DNA of 10,168 nucleotides, from NCBI GenBank assembly GCA_051745395.1, contig JBNJEA010000108.1:1-10168 (forward strand). Direction: 5' to 3'. Positions 1-7,164 of the stretch are shown here, piece after piece. Position numbers and translations under genes: made by a program. The notes below the pieces were generated by a model. It worked only from the letters and a program-made list of their open reading frames with translations, ran no database searches and had not been told where the DNA came from. This stretch comes from JBNJEA01 sp051745395 (GTDB lineage: Bacteria > Desulfobacterota > Desulfobacteria > Desulfobacterales > Desulfosalsimonadaceae). The number at the start of each line of letters is the position of its first letter. The stretch's first letter is position 1.

Positions 1-16
1 GTTCTTGTTCAGCCAT
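1..16 (-). CDS. 5' end of a gene downstream of hdrA (truncated by window edge)
   Basis: Only the first five codons are inside the window (Met-Ala-Glu-Gln-Glu, ATG at 16-14 on the minus strand). The start is supported by a strong Shine-Dalgarno AAGGAG at 30-25, eight bases upstream. The gene follows hdrA in the same direction after 176 bases, so it may be in the same operon. In Desulfobacterota the gene after a long hdrA is often an MvhD-like hydrogenase iron-sulfur subunit that passes electrons to HdrA. That is context-based inference, because five residues cannot identify a protein. Confidence 0.6.
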
Positions 17-24
17 TTATCGTG

Positions 25-30
25 CTCCTT
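25..30 (-). promoter_or_regulatory. Shine-Dalgarno of the truncated left-edge gene
   Basis: AAGGAG on the minus strand, eight bases before the ATG at 16. It is the main evidence that a real gene begins at the left edge. Confidence 0.65.
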
Positions 31-99
31 GTCGGTTGGTTTCGCTATGGTTTTGCCTAATCGAAAACCAGGATTTTTCGTCAAGGTCAAGGACGGCGA

Positions 100-146
100 A
101 AATTTTAACCGCAGGAATACTTAAAGTATTTTGAGGATTAAAATTT
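100..146. repeat. Nested inverted repeat in the hdrA downstream spacer
   Basis: Outer arms AAATTTTAA (100-108) and TTAAAATTT (138-146) are perfectly complementary and share a centre (base 123) with a perfect inner palindrome at 116-130 (AATACTT-A-AAGTATT). The seven-base segments between arms (109-115 and 131-137) do not pair, so an RNA would fold as two stems around an internal loop. It lies between the hdrA stop and the next gene on the minus strand. There is no U-run typical of an intrinsic terminator. It could be a dispersed intergenic repeat or an mRNA processing or stability element; the sequence does not decide. Confidence 0.55.
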
Positions 147-192
147 GAGCCGGACGCAGAGATTGGCGAAAAAGACGGTTTTCGTTCTGGCA

Positions 193-3100
193 TTATATCG
201 CTTCATCCATCTCAAAGATCTGGGTCAAGATCTGGTCCGTGTCAAAGCCTTTCAAATGAATGGCCCCGGATCGGCAGGATGCCACGCAAAGCCCGCAACC
301 CTTGCAAAGGGCGGGGTTGATTTCCGCCTTGCCGGCAAACCGGCCTTCCTCGGCAAATTTCGGCGCCGAGTAGGGGCAGATGTCCACGCAGACCCCGCAG
401 GCGGCACACAAGCTCTGATCCACCGCGGCCACGGTCCCGCTGCTGTAAACCGTTCCCTTGGCCAAAAGGGTCACGGCGCGGGATACGGCCGCCTTGGCCT
501 GGGCGATGGATTCATCGATCGGCTTGGGATAATGGGCCATGCCGCACAGATAGACCCCGTCTGTGGAAAATTCGGACGGGCCGAGTTTGGCGTGCCGTTC
601 AATGTAGAAGCCGTCCTGGTTGGGGGTGACTTTAAAGAAGTTGGCCAGTTTCGCATCGGTGTTGGGGATGATGGCGGTGGCCAGCGAAACCATGTCCACT
701 TCGAGTTCCACGGGGATCTGCAGAACGTGGTCGGTGACGGTAATGCTCAGGCTGCCGTTTGCCGTGCTGACCACCGGTTTGTTGTCGATGGAAAACCGGA
801 TAAAGATCACCCCGAGTTCCCGGGCCTTTTTGTACAAATATTCCTTTTCCCCGTATGTACGGATATCCCGGTAGAGGATATAGACGTTCATATCGGGGTT
901 GATTTCTTTCAAGGCGATGGCGTTTTCAATGGAATGGGTGCAGCAGACCCGGGAGCAATACATCCGATCCGGTTCGCGCGATCCCACGCACTGGATAAAG
1001 GCCGCGCCGTTTAATCCCTTCAGGGCCCCGTCATCGGCTTTTAGCTTTTCATCGAATTCCAGGCTGGTGACAATCCGTTCGTCGCTGCCGTAACCGTATT
1101 CATTGGGTACATAGGGAGATGCGCCGGTGGCAATCACCGTGACACCGTGATCCAGGACCTGCTCGTTGTCGGCAGAAGACAAAGTGGACTGGAAATTGCC
1201 CACGAAACCGTCCACGTGGGACAGGCTCGTGTTTAGGTGTACTTCGATTTTGTCGTCGGATTGCACGGCATCGACCATTTCGCCGAGTTTTTCAGCGATG
1301 TTTTCCCCCTTGGCCGTTTCATAGAGGCGGTTGGCCTGGCCGCCCAATTGGTCCGATTTTTCCACCAGATGGGTTTGATAGCCCTGGTCGGAAAAGCTCT
1401 TGGCCGCCGCCATTCCCGCGATGCCGCCGCCGACGACCACGGCCGTCTGGTTGACGGGCAGCTCGGTTTCTTCCAGCGGTTCCTGCATGCCGATCTTGGC
1501 CACGGCCATGCGCACCAGGTCCTTGGCCTTTTCCGTGGCCATTTCCGGGTTGTTTTTATGGACCCAGGAATCCTGGTTGCGGATGTTGGTCATTTCAAAC
1601 AGGTACTTGTTTAGCCCCGCGTTGGTCAAGGTTTCCTGAAACAGGGGTTCGTGGGTCTTGGGGGTACAGGCGGCCACCACGATGCGGTTTAGGCCCTTTT
1701 CCTTGATTAAATCCACCATGTTGTCCTGGGCGTCCTGGGAGCAGGCAAATAGTTTGTCGGAGGCAAATTCCACGTAGGGCAAAGTCGAGGCGTAGTCAAC
1801 CACCTTGGGCACATCGACCACGCCGGCGATATTGATACCGCACTGGCAGATAAAGACCCCGATTTTGGGCCGTTCGCCGGCGATATCCGTTTCCGGGACG
1901 ATTGGTTTTTCCTTGGTCTGCGTATTGCGCACATCGGCCAGCAGTTCGGCGGCGGCCGATGAGGCCGCGCTGGAGTCGACCACGGCCTGGGGAATGTCTT
2001 TGGGGCCCTGGAATGCGCCGGAGACGAAAATACCGGGCCGGTTGGTCGACACCGGCGTAAAGGTGTCGGTGGCGGTGAAATTGCCGGCGGTCAATTCGAT
2101 GTCTAATTTGTTGGCCAGTTGGACGAGTTCCGGCGAGGTTTGCATGCCCACCGACAGTACGACCATGTCAAAGACATCGGTCTGCAGCTGCCCGTCTTCG
2201 GTGACATATCTCAGTTCCAGGTCATCGGTGCCCGGCACCGGGGTGATGGTATGCACCCGGCTTCGGATGAAATTAACACCGCTTTTGTTTTTCGCATCAT
2301 CATAGAAGCGTTCAAAGTCCTTGCCGTGGGTGCGCATGTCCATGAAGAAAATGGAGCAATCCAGGTCATCGCCCACGTGCTCCTTGGCAATGACGGCTTC
2401 CTTGATGGCGTACATGCAGCACACGGAAGAACAGTAGGCATTGTCACAGCGGTTCATGTCCCGGGAGCCCACGCACTGGAACCATGCGATCTTTTTGGGG
2501 TCCTTGTGGTCCGAAGGCCGGGAGACGTGGCCCATGGTCGGCCCGGACGCCGAAAGGATGCGTTCGAATTCAAGGGCGGTGATTACATTGGGGTGACTGG
2601 CGTACTGGTAGTTTTCGAAAGCCGCGGGGTTGAAGGGTTCAAATCCGGGCGCCAGAATCACGGAACCGACATCTAAACGCAGGTTTTCCGGTTTCTGTTC
2701 GAAATCCACGGCGTCCACCGGGCATTTTTTCTCACAGGCCCCGCATTTGCCCTTTTGCAGATAGATACAGGTGTCCGGGTCAATGCGGTACTTCAGGGGA
2801 ACCGCCTGGGGATATTCCACGTAGATGGCCTTGCGTTTGGCCAGCCCGGCGTTGTAGGTGTCGGTGATCTTTTTGGGGCATTTTTCCGCGCAGACCCCGC
2901 AGGCGATACATTTGGACTCATCGACGTATCGGGGGTGCTTGAGCACGTCAACGGAAAAGTTGCCCGCCTCGCCGGAAATATCCTGGACTTCTGACAGTGT
3001 GACAATTTCAATATTTAAGTGCCGGCCGACCTCGACCAGTTTCGGTGAAATGATTCACATGGCACAGTCATTGGTCGGAAAGGTCTTGTCCAGTTGCGCC

Positions 3101-3234
3101 ATTACGCCGCCGATGGACGGTCCCTTTTCTACCAGGTAGACGTAATAGCCGGCATCGGCCAAATCCAGGGCCGACTGCATCCCGGCGATGCCGCCGCCGA
3201 CCACCATAACGGATCCAATCTTATCTGTCGTCAT
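193..3234 (-). CDS. hdrA: HdrA-like FAD/iron-sulfur protein, selenoprotein with in-frame UGA (Sec60)
   Basis: Heterodisulfide reductase subunit A-like protein: a cytoplasmic FAD and [4Fe-4S] electron-transfer or bifurcation hub, about 1013 residues. Start: ATG at 3234 has AGGAG (3249-3245) ten bases upstream; the in-frame GTG at 3243 is only one base from that site. The reading frame is continuous to TAA at 193 except for TGA at 3057-3055 (codon 60), in the context Asp-Cys-Ala-Met-TGA-Ile-Ile-Ser-Pro-Lys. HdrA proteins have Cys there, and homology resumes at once in the same frame, so TGA is read as selenocysteine. Module 1: FAD-binding GGGIAG 13-18, Sec60, inserted ferredoxin Cys 109/112/115/119 and 156/164/167/171, and a CVGSRD...YCSSVCC motif about 254-273. 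Module 2: CQCG about 463-466, second GGGIAG 602-607, CVGSRE...YCSRVCC about 749-765, and a C-terminal 2x[4Fe-4S] ferredoxin (Cys 943-953 and 977-987). The length exceeds methanogen HdrA (about 650) because two HdrA-like modules are fused. QmoA is a relative but is much shorter. Confidence 0.9.
3005..3057 (-). promoter_or_regulatory. Bacterial SECIS-like element with its UGA codon
   Basis: Directly after TGA (3057-3055) the minus-strand RNA can form an upper stem of six pairs, CUGGUC (3039-3034) with GGCCGG (3027-3022), including two G-U pairs. It closes a six-base loop GAGGUC (3033-3028). The loop contains AGGUC, as in the E. coli fdhF SECIS loop. A perfect lower stem of six pairs, AUUUCA (3051-3046) with UGAAAU (3010-3005), brackets it. 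The hairpin loop begins 21 bases after the UGA, slightly more than in fdhF. It lies inside the coding sequence, as bacterial SECIS elements do. Pairing was done by eye; binding of SelB is inference. Confidence 0.75.
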
Positions 3235-3244
3235 ACGGTACACT

Positions 3245-3249
3245 CTCCT
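3245..3249 (-). promoter_or_regulatory. Shine-Dalgarno deciding the hdrA start
   Basis: AGGAG on the minus strand. Its spacing is ten bases to ATG at 3234 but only one base to GTG at 3243, so the ATG is the likelier start. Confidence 0.6.
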
Positions 3250-3319
3250 GTAAGTATTGCAGGGTTATGCGCTGTGGGAAGCGTATAAAATGATTTTGTG
3301 ATGTTAAAGTCAAATTGTC

Positions 3320-3348
3320 TTGATAACCACTAAATGATATGATGTCAA
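3320..3348 (-). promoter_or_regulatory. Candidate sigma70-type promoter for hdrA
   Basis: A perfect -35 TTGACA (3348-3343), a 17-base spacer and a -10-like TATCAA (3325-3320, four of six matches) lie about 85 bases upstream of the hdrA start on the minus strand. A second, poorer pair (TTGACT at 3313-3308 with TTTATA at 3289-3284, 18-base spacer) lies nearer the gene. Consensus matching only. Confidence 0.4.
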
Positions 3349-3368
3349 TAGAATTTTGGGTTATATCT

Positions 3369-3380
3369 CGTTTGCAAACG
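3369..3380. repeat. 12-bp perfect palindrome in the hdrA-miaA divergent region
   Basis: CGTTTGCAAACG is a perfect dyad between the two divergent genes, just upstream of the candidate hdrA -35 and about 60 bases before miaA. It could be an operator for a dimeric regulator, but nothing in the window identifies one. Confidence 0.3.
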
Positions 3381-3438
3381 GATCAAGTTGAGCTGATTTT
3401 CCGGGTTTTTAAAAAGCAAAGTCGCGCATATCGCACAT

Positions 3439-4386
3439 GTGAGTATGATAATGATCTCCGATACCCTCAAGCGCCCTAAAATCGTGGTCTTTTGCGGTCC
3501 TACCGCTATCGGAAAGACCGGCGTCACCATTGAAATGGCCGAACGGTTTTCCGGCGAGGTGGTGGGTGCCGATTCCATGCAGATCTATCGTTACATGGAT
3601 ATCGGCACCGCCAAGCCGACCTCCGGCGAAAGATGCCGTGTGCCCCATCACATGATCGATGTGGCCGATCCGGATGCCGTCTATGATGCGGCCCGCTTTG
3701 TAGAACAAAGCCGGGCGGCAATCGCCGATATCGTCAAACGGCAGCGGCTGCCGCTGGCCGCCGGCGGGACCGGCCTGTATATCAAGGCCATGCTCTACGG
3801 GTTGTGCGATGCCAGGCCCGAAGACCCTGCTGTGCGAAAACAGCTCAAAGCCGAGGCCGAAGCCAAAGGCGGCCGGTATCTATATGATCGGCTGCTCCGG
3901 TGCGATCCGGCCTCGGCCGAACGCATCCATCCCAATGACACCTACCGCATTGTCCGGGCACTGGAAGTTTTTGACATCACCGGCGAGCCCATGTCGCGCT
4001 ACCGGCAGCGGCACCGGTTTTCCGATGCGCCGTTTGACGCATTGAAAATCGGGCTGTTCATGGACCGCGCGGCGTTATACGACCGCATCAACCGCCGGGT
4101 GGATCAAATGGTGGCCGAGGGGTTGTACGAGGAGGTCGAAAATCTCCTGCGCTGCGGGTATGGAAAGGATCTAAAACCGATGCAGGCCCTGGGCTACCGG
4201 CACATGATTGCTTACATGGAAGGGGAAATGGACTGGCAAACCGCCGTTGAAACGCTCAAACGCGATACCCGCCGCTATGCCAAAAGGCAGTTGACCTGGT
4301 TTCGCGCCGACCCGGAAGTCGAATGGGTGCAGCCCGATCACCCGGCGGACATAGAGGCAAAACTCCGGAAATTTCTAGACGCTTGA
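3439..4386 (+). CDS. miaA: tRNA dimethylallyltransferase MiaA
   Basis: MiaA transfers a dimethylallyl group from dimethylallyl diphosphate to N6 of adenosine 37 in tRNAs that read codons starting with U. This is the first step towards the (methylthio)isopentenyl adenosine modification. Visible family signatures are the P-loop GPTAIGKT (residues 20-27), DSMQIY (45-50) followed by DIGTAKPT, PHHMIDV (69-75), GGTGLYIKA (from 109), and a C-terminal segment with ALGYRHMI and KRQLTWFR. Length (315) is normal for the family, so the gene is intact. The start is uncertain: no clear Shine-Dalgarno precedes the GTG at 3439, and ATG codons at 3445 and 3451 are equally possible, removing two to four residues. 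It is transcribed away from hdrA and converges on a response-regulator gene, with a terminator between. Confidence 0.95.
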   Translation: MSMIMISDTLKRPKIVVFCGPTAIGKTGVTIEMAERFSGEVVGADSMQIYRYMDIGTAKPTSGERCRVPHHMIDVADPDAVYDAARFVEQSRAAIADIVKRQRLPLAAGGTGLYIKAMLYGLCDARPEDPAVRKQLKAEAEAKGGRYLYDRLLRCDPASAERIHPNDTYRIVRALEVFDITGEPMSRYRQRHRFSDAPFDALKIGLFMDRAALYDRINRRVDQMVAEGLYEEVENLLRCGYGKDLKPMQALGYRHMIAYMEGEMDWQTAVETLKRDTRRYAKRQLTWFRADPEVEWVQPDHPADIEAKLRKFLDA

Positions 4387-4396
4387 TGACATCCAT

Positions 4397-4424
4397 AAAA
4401 AAAGCCGGCTGTGGAGCCGGCTTT
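4397..4424 (-). terminator. Intrinsic terminator between miaA and the response-regulator gene
   Basis: A perfect ten-pair stem, AAAGCCGGCT (4401-4410) and AGCCGGCTTT (4415-4424), has a four-base loop GTGG. On the minus strand it ends in a run of seven T (4403-4397), a classic intrinsic terminator for the gene at 4492-5157. On the plus strand it starts 14 bases after the miaA stop but is followed by only three T, so it may work in both directions with the minus strand favoured. Confidence 0.85.
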
Positions 4425-4491
4425 CACAAAAACATGGGCGATTTCGTGTGCGAATTTACCGAAAAAAAGGACGGTTGCGTCCCAAAACGCC

Positions 4492-5157
4492 TTACAGGTC
4501 CGCATCCGGACTCACCACCCCCAGGCTCATGGCATAACGCACCAGGGTGGCCGTATTTTTCATCTCCAGTTTTTCCATCAGGTTGGTGCGGTGTTTGGCC
4601 ACGGTTTTCGGGCTGATGACCAGTGCATCGGCGATTTCATTAGTGGTCCTGCCCTCGGCCATCATCCGGAAGATCTCCTGCTCGCGCCGGGTCAGCTGAT
4701 CGTATTTGCCGGCCTGGGGCTTGGCGCCGTCTTTGCGGAGATAGGTGTCGATAATATCGGCATTGATTTCCGGGCTCAGAAAATATTTTTTGGCTTTGGC
4801 GGCCCGAATGGCGGCAATGACGTCGGATATGGCGCTGGTTTTCAGCAGATATCCGGATACGCCCGCATTGAGGGCTTCCCGGATACTGGTGCGTTTCTGG
4901 TAACCGGTCAGGATCACGATTTCGGTTTTGTTCGATGCCTCCTTGATTTTTCGGATGGCATCGATGCCGTTTAGTTTCGGCATGGCAAAGTCGAGCAGTA
5001 CGACATCGGGCTTTTTGGCTTTCACCCGGTCAAGGGTTTCTTCGCCGTCGCTGCATTCGCCGGCGATTTCAATGTCGGATTCCTTTTCCAGCAGGCAACG
5101 CACGCCCTCCCTTACGACCAGATTGTGATCTGCTAGCAACACTTTTGTTTTGGCCAT
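4492..5157 (-). CDS. NarL/FixJ-family response regulator (REC-LuxR HTH)
   Basis: A two-component DNA-binding response regulator of 221 residues. The N-terminal receiver domain (about 3-120) has acidic Asp10, phospho-acceptor Asp56 in a VVLLDFAMP context, Thr84 and Lys106, the full set of receiver switch residues. The C-terminal LuxR-type helix-turn-helix (about 153-215) begins LTRREQEIFRMMAEG and contains the recognition helix SPKTVAKHR. No histidine kinase is in the window, so the partner and the target genes are unknown. It is a tandem paralog of the regulator at 5354-6007. A candidate promoter and paired direct repeats lie upstream, and a strong terminator lies downstream, so it may be transcribed alone. 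Only a weak GAGAAG precedes the ATG. Confidence 0.93.
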   Translation of the reverse strand: MAKTKVLLADHNLVVREGVRCLLEKESDIEIAGECSDGEETLDRVKAKKPDVVLLDFAMPKLNGIDAIRKIKEASNKTEIVILTGYQKRTSIREALNAGVSGYLLKTSAISDVIAAIRAAKAKKYFLSPEINADIIDTYLRKDGAKPQAGKYDQLTRREQEIFRMMAEGRTTNEIADALVISPKTVAKHRTNLMEKLEMKNTATLVRYAMSLGVVSPDADL

Positions 5158-5193
5158 GGTATTTGCGCTTCTCGTTTTTGTGGTGAAAATTTG

Positions 5194-5212
5194 GAGATCA
5201 GTTCGAGATCAG
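5194..5212. repeat. Two 8-base direct repeats, 11-bp period, in the regulator leader
   Basis: GAGATCAG occurs at 5194-5201 and again at 5205-5212 (plus-strand reading), 11 bases apart, so both copies would face the same side of the helix. They lie between the candidate -10 and the start codon of the 4492-5157 gene. This is a possible binding site for a regulator, perhaps autoregulatory; that is inference. Confidence 0.35.
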
Positions 5213-5233
5213 CCGGTTAACAATGTTATATTC

Positions 5234-5262
5234 TTAATAAGTGATGCAAAAGGTTTTGTAAA
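5234..5262 (-). promoter_or_regulatory. Candidate promoter of the first response-regulator gene
   Basis: On the minus strand a -35-like TTTACA (5262-5257, five of six matches), a 17-base spacer and TATTAA (5239-5234, four of six) lie about 75 bases upstream of the ATG at 5157. The 196-base gap between the two regulator genes also argues for a separate promoter. Confidence 0.4.
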
Positions 5263-5353
5263 TCGGCACGATATGTATTTTTTTGGTAGAAATGGCCTGA
5301 GAAATTCTCGTTGGTAAGAAATTTAGGAGAATTCCATACCGTGTTGATTTATC

Positions 5354-6007
5354 TCAATAAGGATCAATCACGCCGATTTTTACCGCATACCGTACGAGTA
5401 AAGCCACATTTTTCAGTTCCATTTTTTCCATGATGTTCATGCGGTGTTTGGCCACGGTTTTCGGGCTGATGTTAGTGAGTTCGGCGATTTCATCCGTGGT
5501 ATTGCCCTCGGCGATCATCCGGAAAACCTGGCGTTCGCGTTTGGACAAACGCCCGTATCCGCCGGTTTCCGATTCAGAACCGCGTTTTTTGACGAAATTG
5601 TCGATTATATCGGCGCTGATTTCTGGACTCAGGTAATAGCCCTTCTGGTAGGCGGCCCGGATGGCGGCCAAAACTTCGGTGATCGAACTGGTTTTGAGCA
5701 CATACCCGAGGGCGCCGACCTGCAGGGCATCCCGGACGTGGGCTTTTTTCTGCGGCGTGGTTAACACCACGACCTCGGTTTCCCGGCGCGCTTCCTTGAT
5801 CATGCGGATTACATCAATGCCGGCGACCCGGGGCAGCATCGATTCGATGAGCACCACGTCGGGCTTGGCCTTTTTTACCGTCTCCACGGTATCCAACCCG
5901 TCGGCGGTTTCGGCGACGATTTCGATGTCCCGCTCTTTGGCCAGCAGCGCGTTTAGACCTTGCCGTACCACGATCTGGTTGTCTGCCAGGTGGACTTTGA
6001 TTTTCAT
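5354..6007 (-). CDS. NarL-type response regulator with Glu at the phospho-acceptor site
   Basis: 217 residues with the same layout as its neighbour at 4492-5157: a receiver domain (about 2-118) and a LuxR-type helix-turn-helix (about 150-212, LSKRERQVFRMIAEG, recognition helix SPKTVAKHR). The expected phospho-acceptor Asp is Glu55 (VVLIESMLP, codon GAA); the equivalent residue next door is Asp56. Asp9 and Lys104 are kept. Glu at this site can mimic the phosphorylated state in some receivers, so the protein may be constitutively active or controlled without phosphorylation; that is inference. AAGGAG (6022-6017) lies nine bases before the ATG. htpX ends 50 bases upstream with no terminator seen, so the two are probably co-transcribed. 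Confidence 0.92.
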   Translation of the reverse strand: MKIKVHLADNQIVVRQGLNALLAKERDIEIVAETADGLDTVETVKKAKPDVVLIESMLPRVAGIDVIRMIKEARRETEVVVLTTPQKKAHVRDALQVGALGYVLKTSSITEVLAAIRAAYQKGYYLSPEISADIIDNFVKKRGSESETGGYGRLSKRERQVFRMIAEGNTTDEIAELTNISPKTVAKHRMNIMEKMELKNVALLVRYAVKIGVIDPY

Positions 6008-6016
6008 GTTTGGGTT

Positions 6017-6022
6017 CTCCTT
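6017..6022 (-). promoter_or_regulatory. Shine-Dalgarno of the second response regulator
   Basis: AAGGAG on the minus strand, nine bases before ATG at 6007. It supports this start and independent translation within an htpX transcript. Confidence 0.6.
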
Positions 6023-6057
6023 GATTTCGCAAAAACGCAGATAATGGTTCCAACGTC

Positions 6058-6981
6058 TTATCCGCGCAACTGATTCCAGAACTGTTCGGCATTGCCCCTG
6101 GCATCTCCGGTCGGTTTTTGCCCGCCGGCGCCGGCGGTGTTTTCCGTGCCCCGCAACCGGGCAATGCGCTTTTCGATGGGCGGGTGCGTGGAAAACAGGT
6201 TCGTCAGGTTGCGGCCTGCCAGAGGATTGGTGATAAACATATGCGCTGTGGCGGCCTCGGCCTGCATGGGAGTCTTTTTGCCGTAGGCCTCGAGTTTTTC
6301 AAGGGCCCGTGCCAGATTTTCCGGGTTTCCGGTAAGCTGCGCCGATGTCGTGTCGGCCAGGTATTCCCGGGACCGGGAAATGGCCATCTGGATCATCATG
6401 GCTGCAAGCGGCGCCACAATCGACATGACAATCAGGCCGAGTATGCCGCCGCCGTCTTCGTCATCTCCGGCAAAGCCGCCGAAAATCGCCGACCATCGGG
6501 CCAGGCTGGCCAGCATCATCACCGCCCCGGCCATGGTGGCGGCAATGGAGCCGATCAGGATGTCTCTGTTTTTGACATGCCCGAGCTCGTGGGCGATCAC
6601 CCCGGCGATTTCCTGCTGATTTAGGTTTTTCAGCAGGCCTTCGGTGACCGCGACCACGGCATTTTCCGGGTTGCGGCCCGTGGCAAAGGCGTTGGGGGCG
6701 GGCTGGGCAATGACATAGACTTTGGGCATCGGCAGGCCGGCTTGCCGGGCCAGGTTTTCAACCAGCCGGTAAATGCCGGGGTTTTGATCCGGCGAGATTT
6801 CTTTCGCCCGGTACATTTTCAAAACGATTTTGTCCGAATACCAATATGAAAAGAAATTCATGCCCCCGGCAAACAGCAGGGCGATTACCATGCCGGCCGT
6901 GCCGCCGAAAAAATGGCCGATCCAGACAATCACCCCGGTCAGAAGCCCGAGCAACAGGGTGGTACGAATTTGATTTCCCAT
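6058..6981 (-). CDS. htpX: M48-family membrane zinc metalloprotease HtpX
   Basis: HtpX is an inner-membrane zinc endopeptidase for quality control of membrane proteins, acting alongside FtsH. The 307-residue protein starts with two hydrophobic segments (about 7-24 and 28-46). The zinc-binding HELGH motif is at 131-135 and the third zinc ligand is probably Glu206 in SREYLAD. Two more hydrophobic stretches (about 143-160 and 180-200) lie between them, as is usual for the family. A TGRNP...VAVTEGLL segment (101-117) is typical of HtpX. The C-terminal tail from about 280 is Gly/Ala-rich and probably disordered. AAAGG precedes the ATG at 6981 by six bases. The gene is intact and leads a likely two-gene unit with the regulator at 5354-6007. 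Confidence 0.95.
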   Translation of the reverse strand: MGNQIRTTLLLGLLTGVIVWIGHFFGGTAGMVIALLFAGGMNFFSYWYSDKIVLKMYRAKEISPDQNPGIYRLVENLARQAGLPMPKVYVIAQPAPNAFATGRNPENAVVAVTEGLLKNLNQQEIAGVIAHELGHVKNRDILIGSIAATMAGAVMMLASLARWSAIFGGFAGDDEDGGGILGLIVMSIVAPLAAMMIQMAISRSREYLADTTSAQLTGNPENLARALEKLEAYGKKTPMQAEAATAHMFITNPLAGRNLTNLFSTHPPIEKRIARLRGTENTAGAGGQKPTGDARGNAEQFWNQLRG

Positions 6982-7164
6982 AATGCGCCTTTATCGTTAC
7001 AATTTGGATGTAAATGGCAATATATCGATTACGTGGTTTTCATAATCAACCATATTATAAAACCGATTTTTTGAAATTCAAGGGGAACCGTTTCGCAAAA
7101 AGCTCTCTATTCCGGTGCGGCGGAATTTTTGCAGAAAAGAACTTCCGGGGATCAATTGTCTGGT

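Noticed and set aside
145..1014. Plus-strand open frame of 289 codons opposite hdrA
   Set aside because: It lies wholly antisense to strongly conserved hdrA sequence, has no recognisable motif, and its length is explained by GC-rich codon use on the other strand.
3055..3057. hdrA as a pseudogene or a sequencing error giving a premature stop
   Set aside because: Only a single TGA interrupts an otherwise uninterrupted conserved frame, it falls exactly on a conserved Cys position, and a SECIS-like structure follows; a random nonsense mutation would not meet all three.
193..3234. Identification as QmoA of the Qmo sulfate-reduction complex
   Set aside because: QmoA is much shorter and no aprAB, qmoB or qmoC is adjacent; the tandem HdrA architecture with several ferredoxin sites fits long HdrA better.
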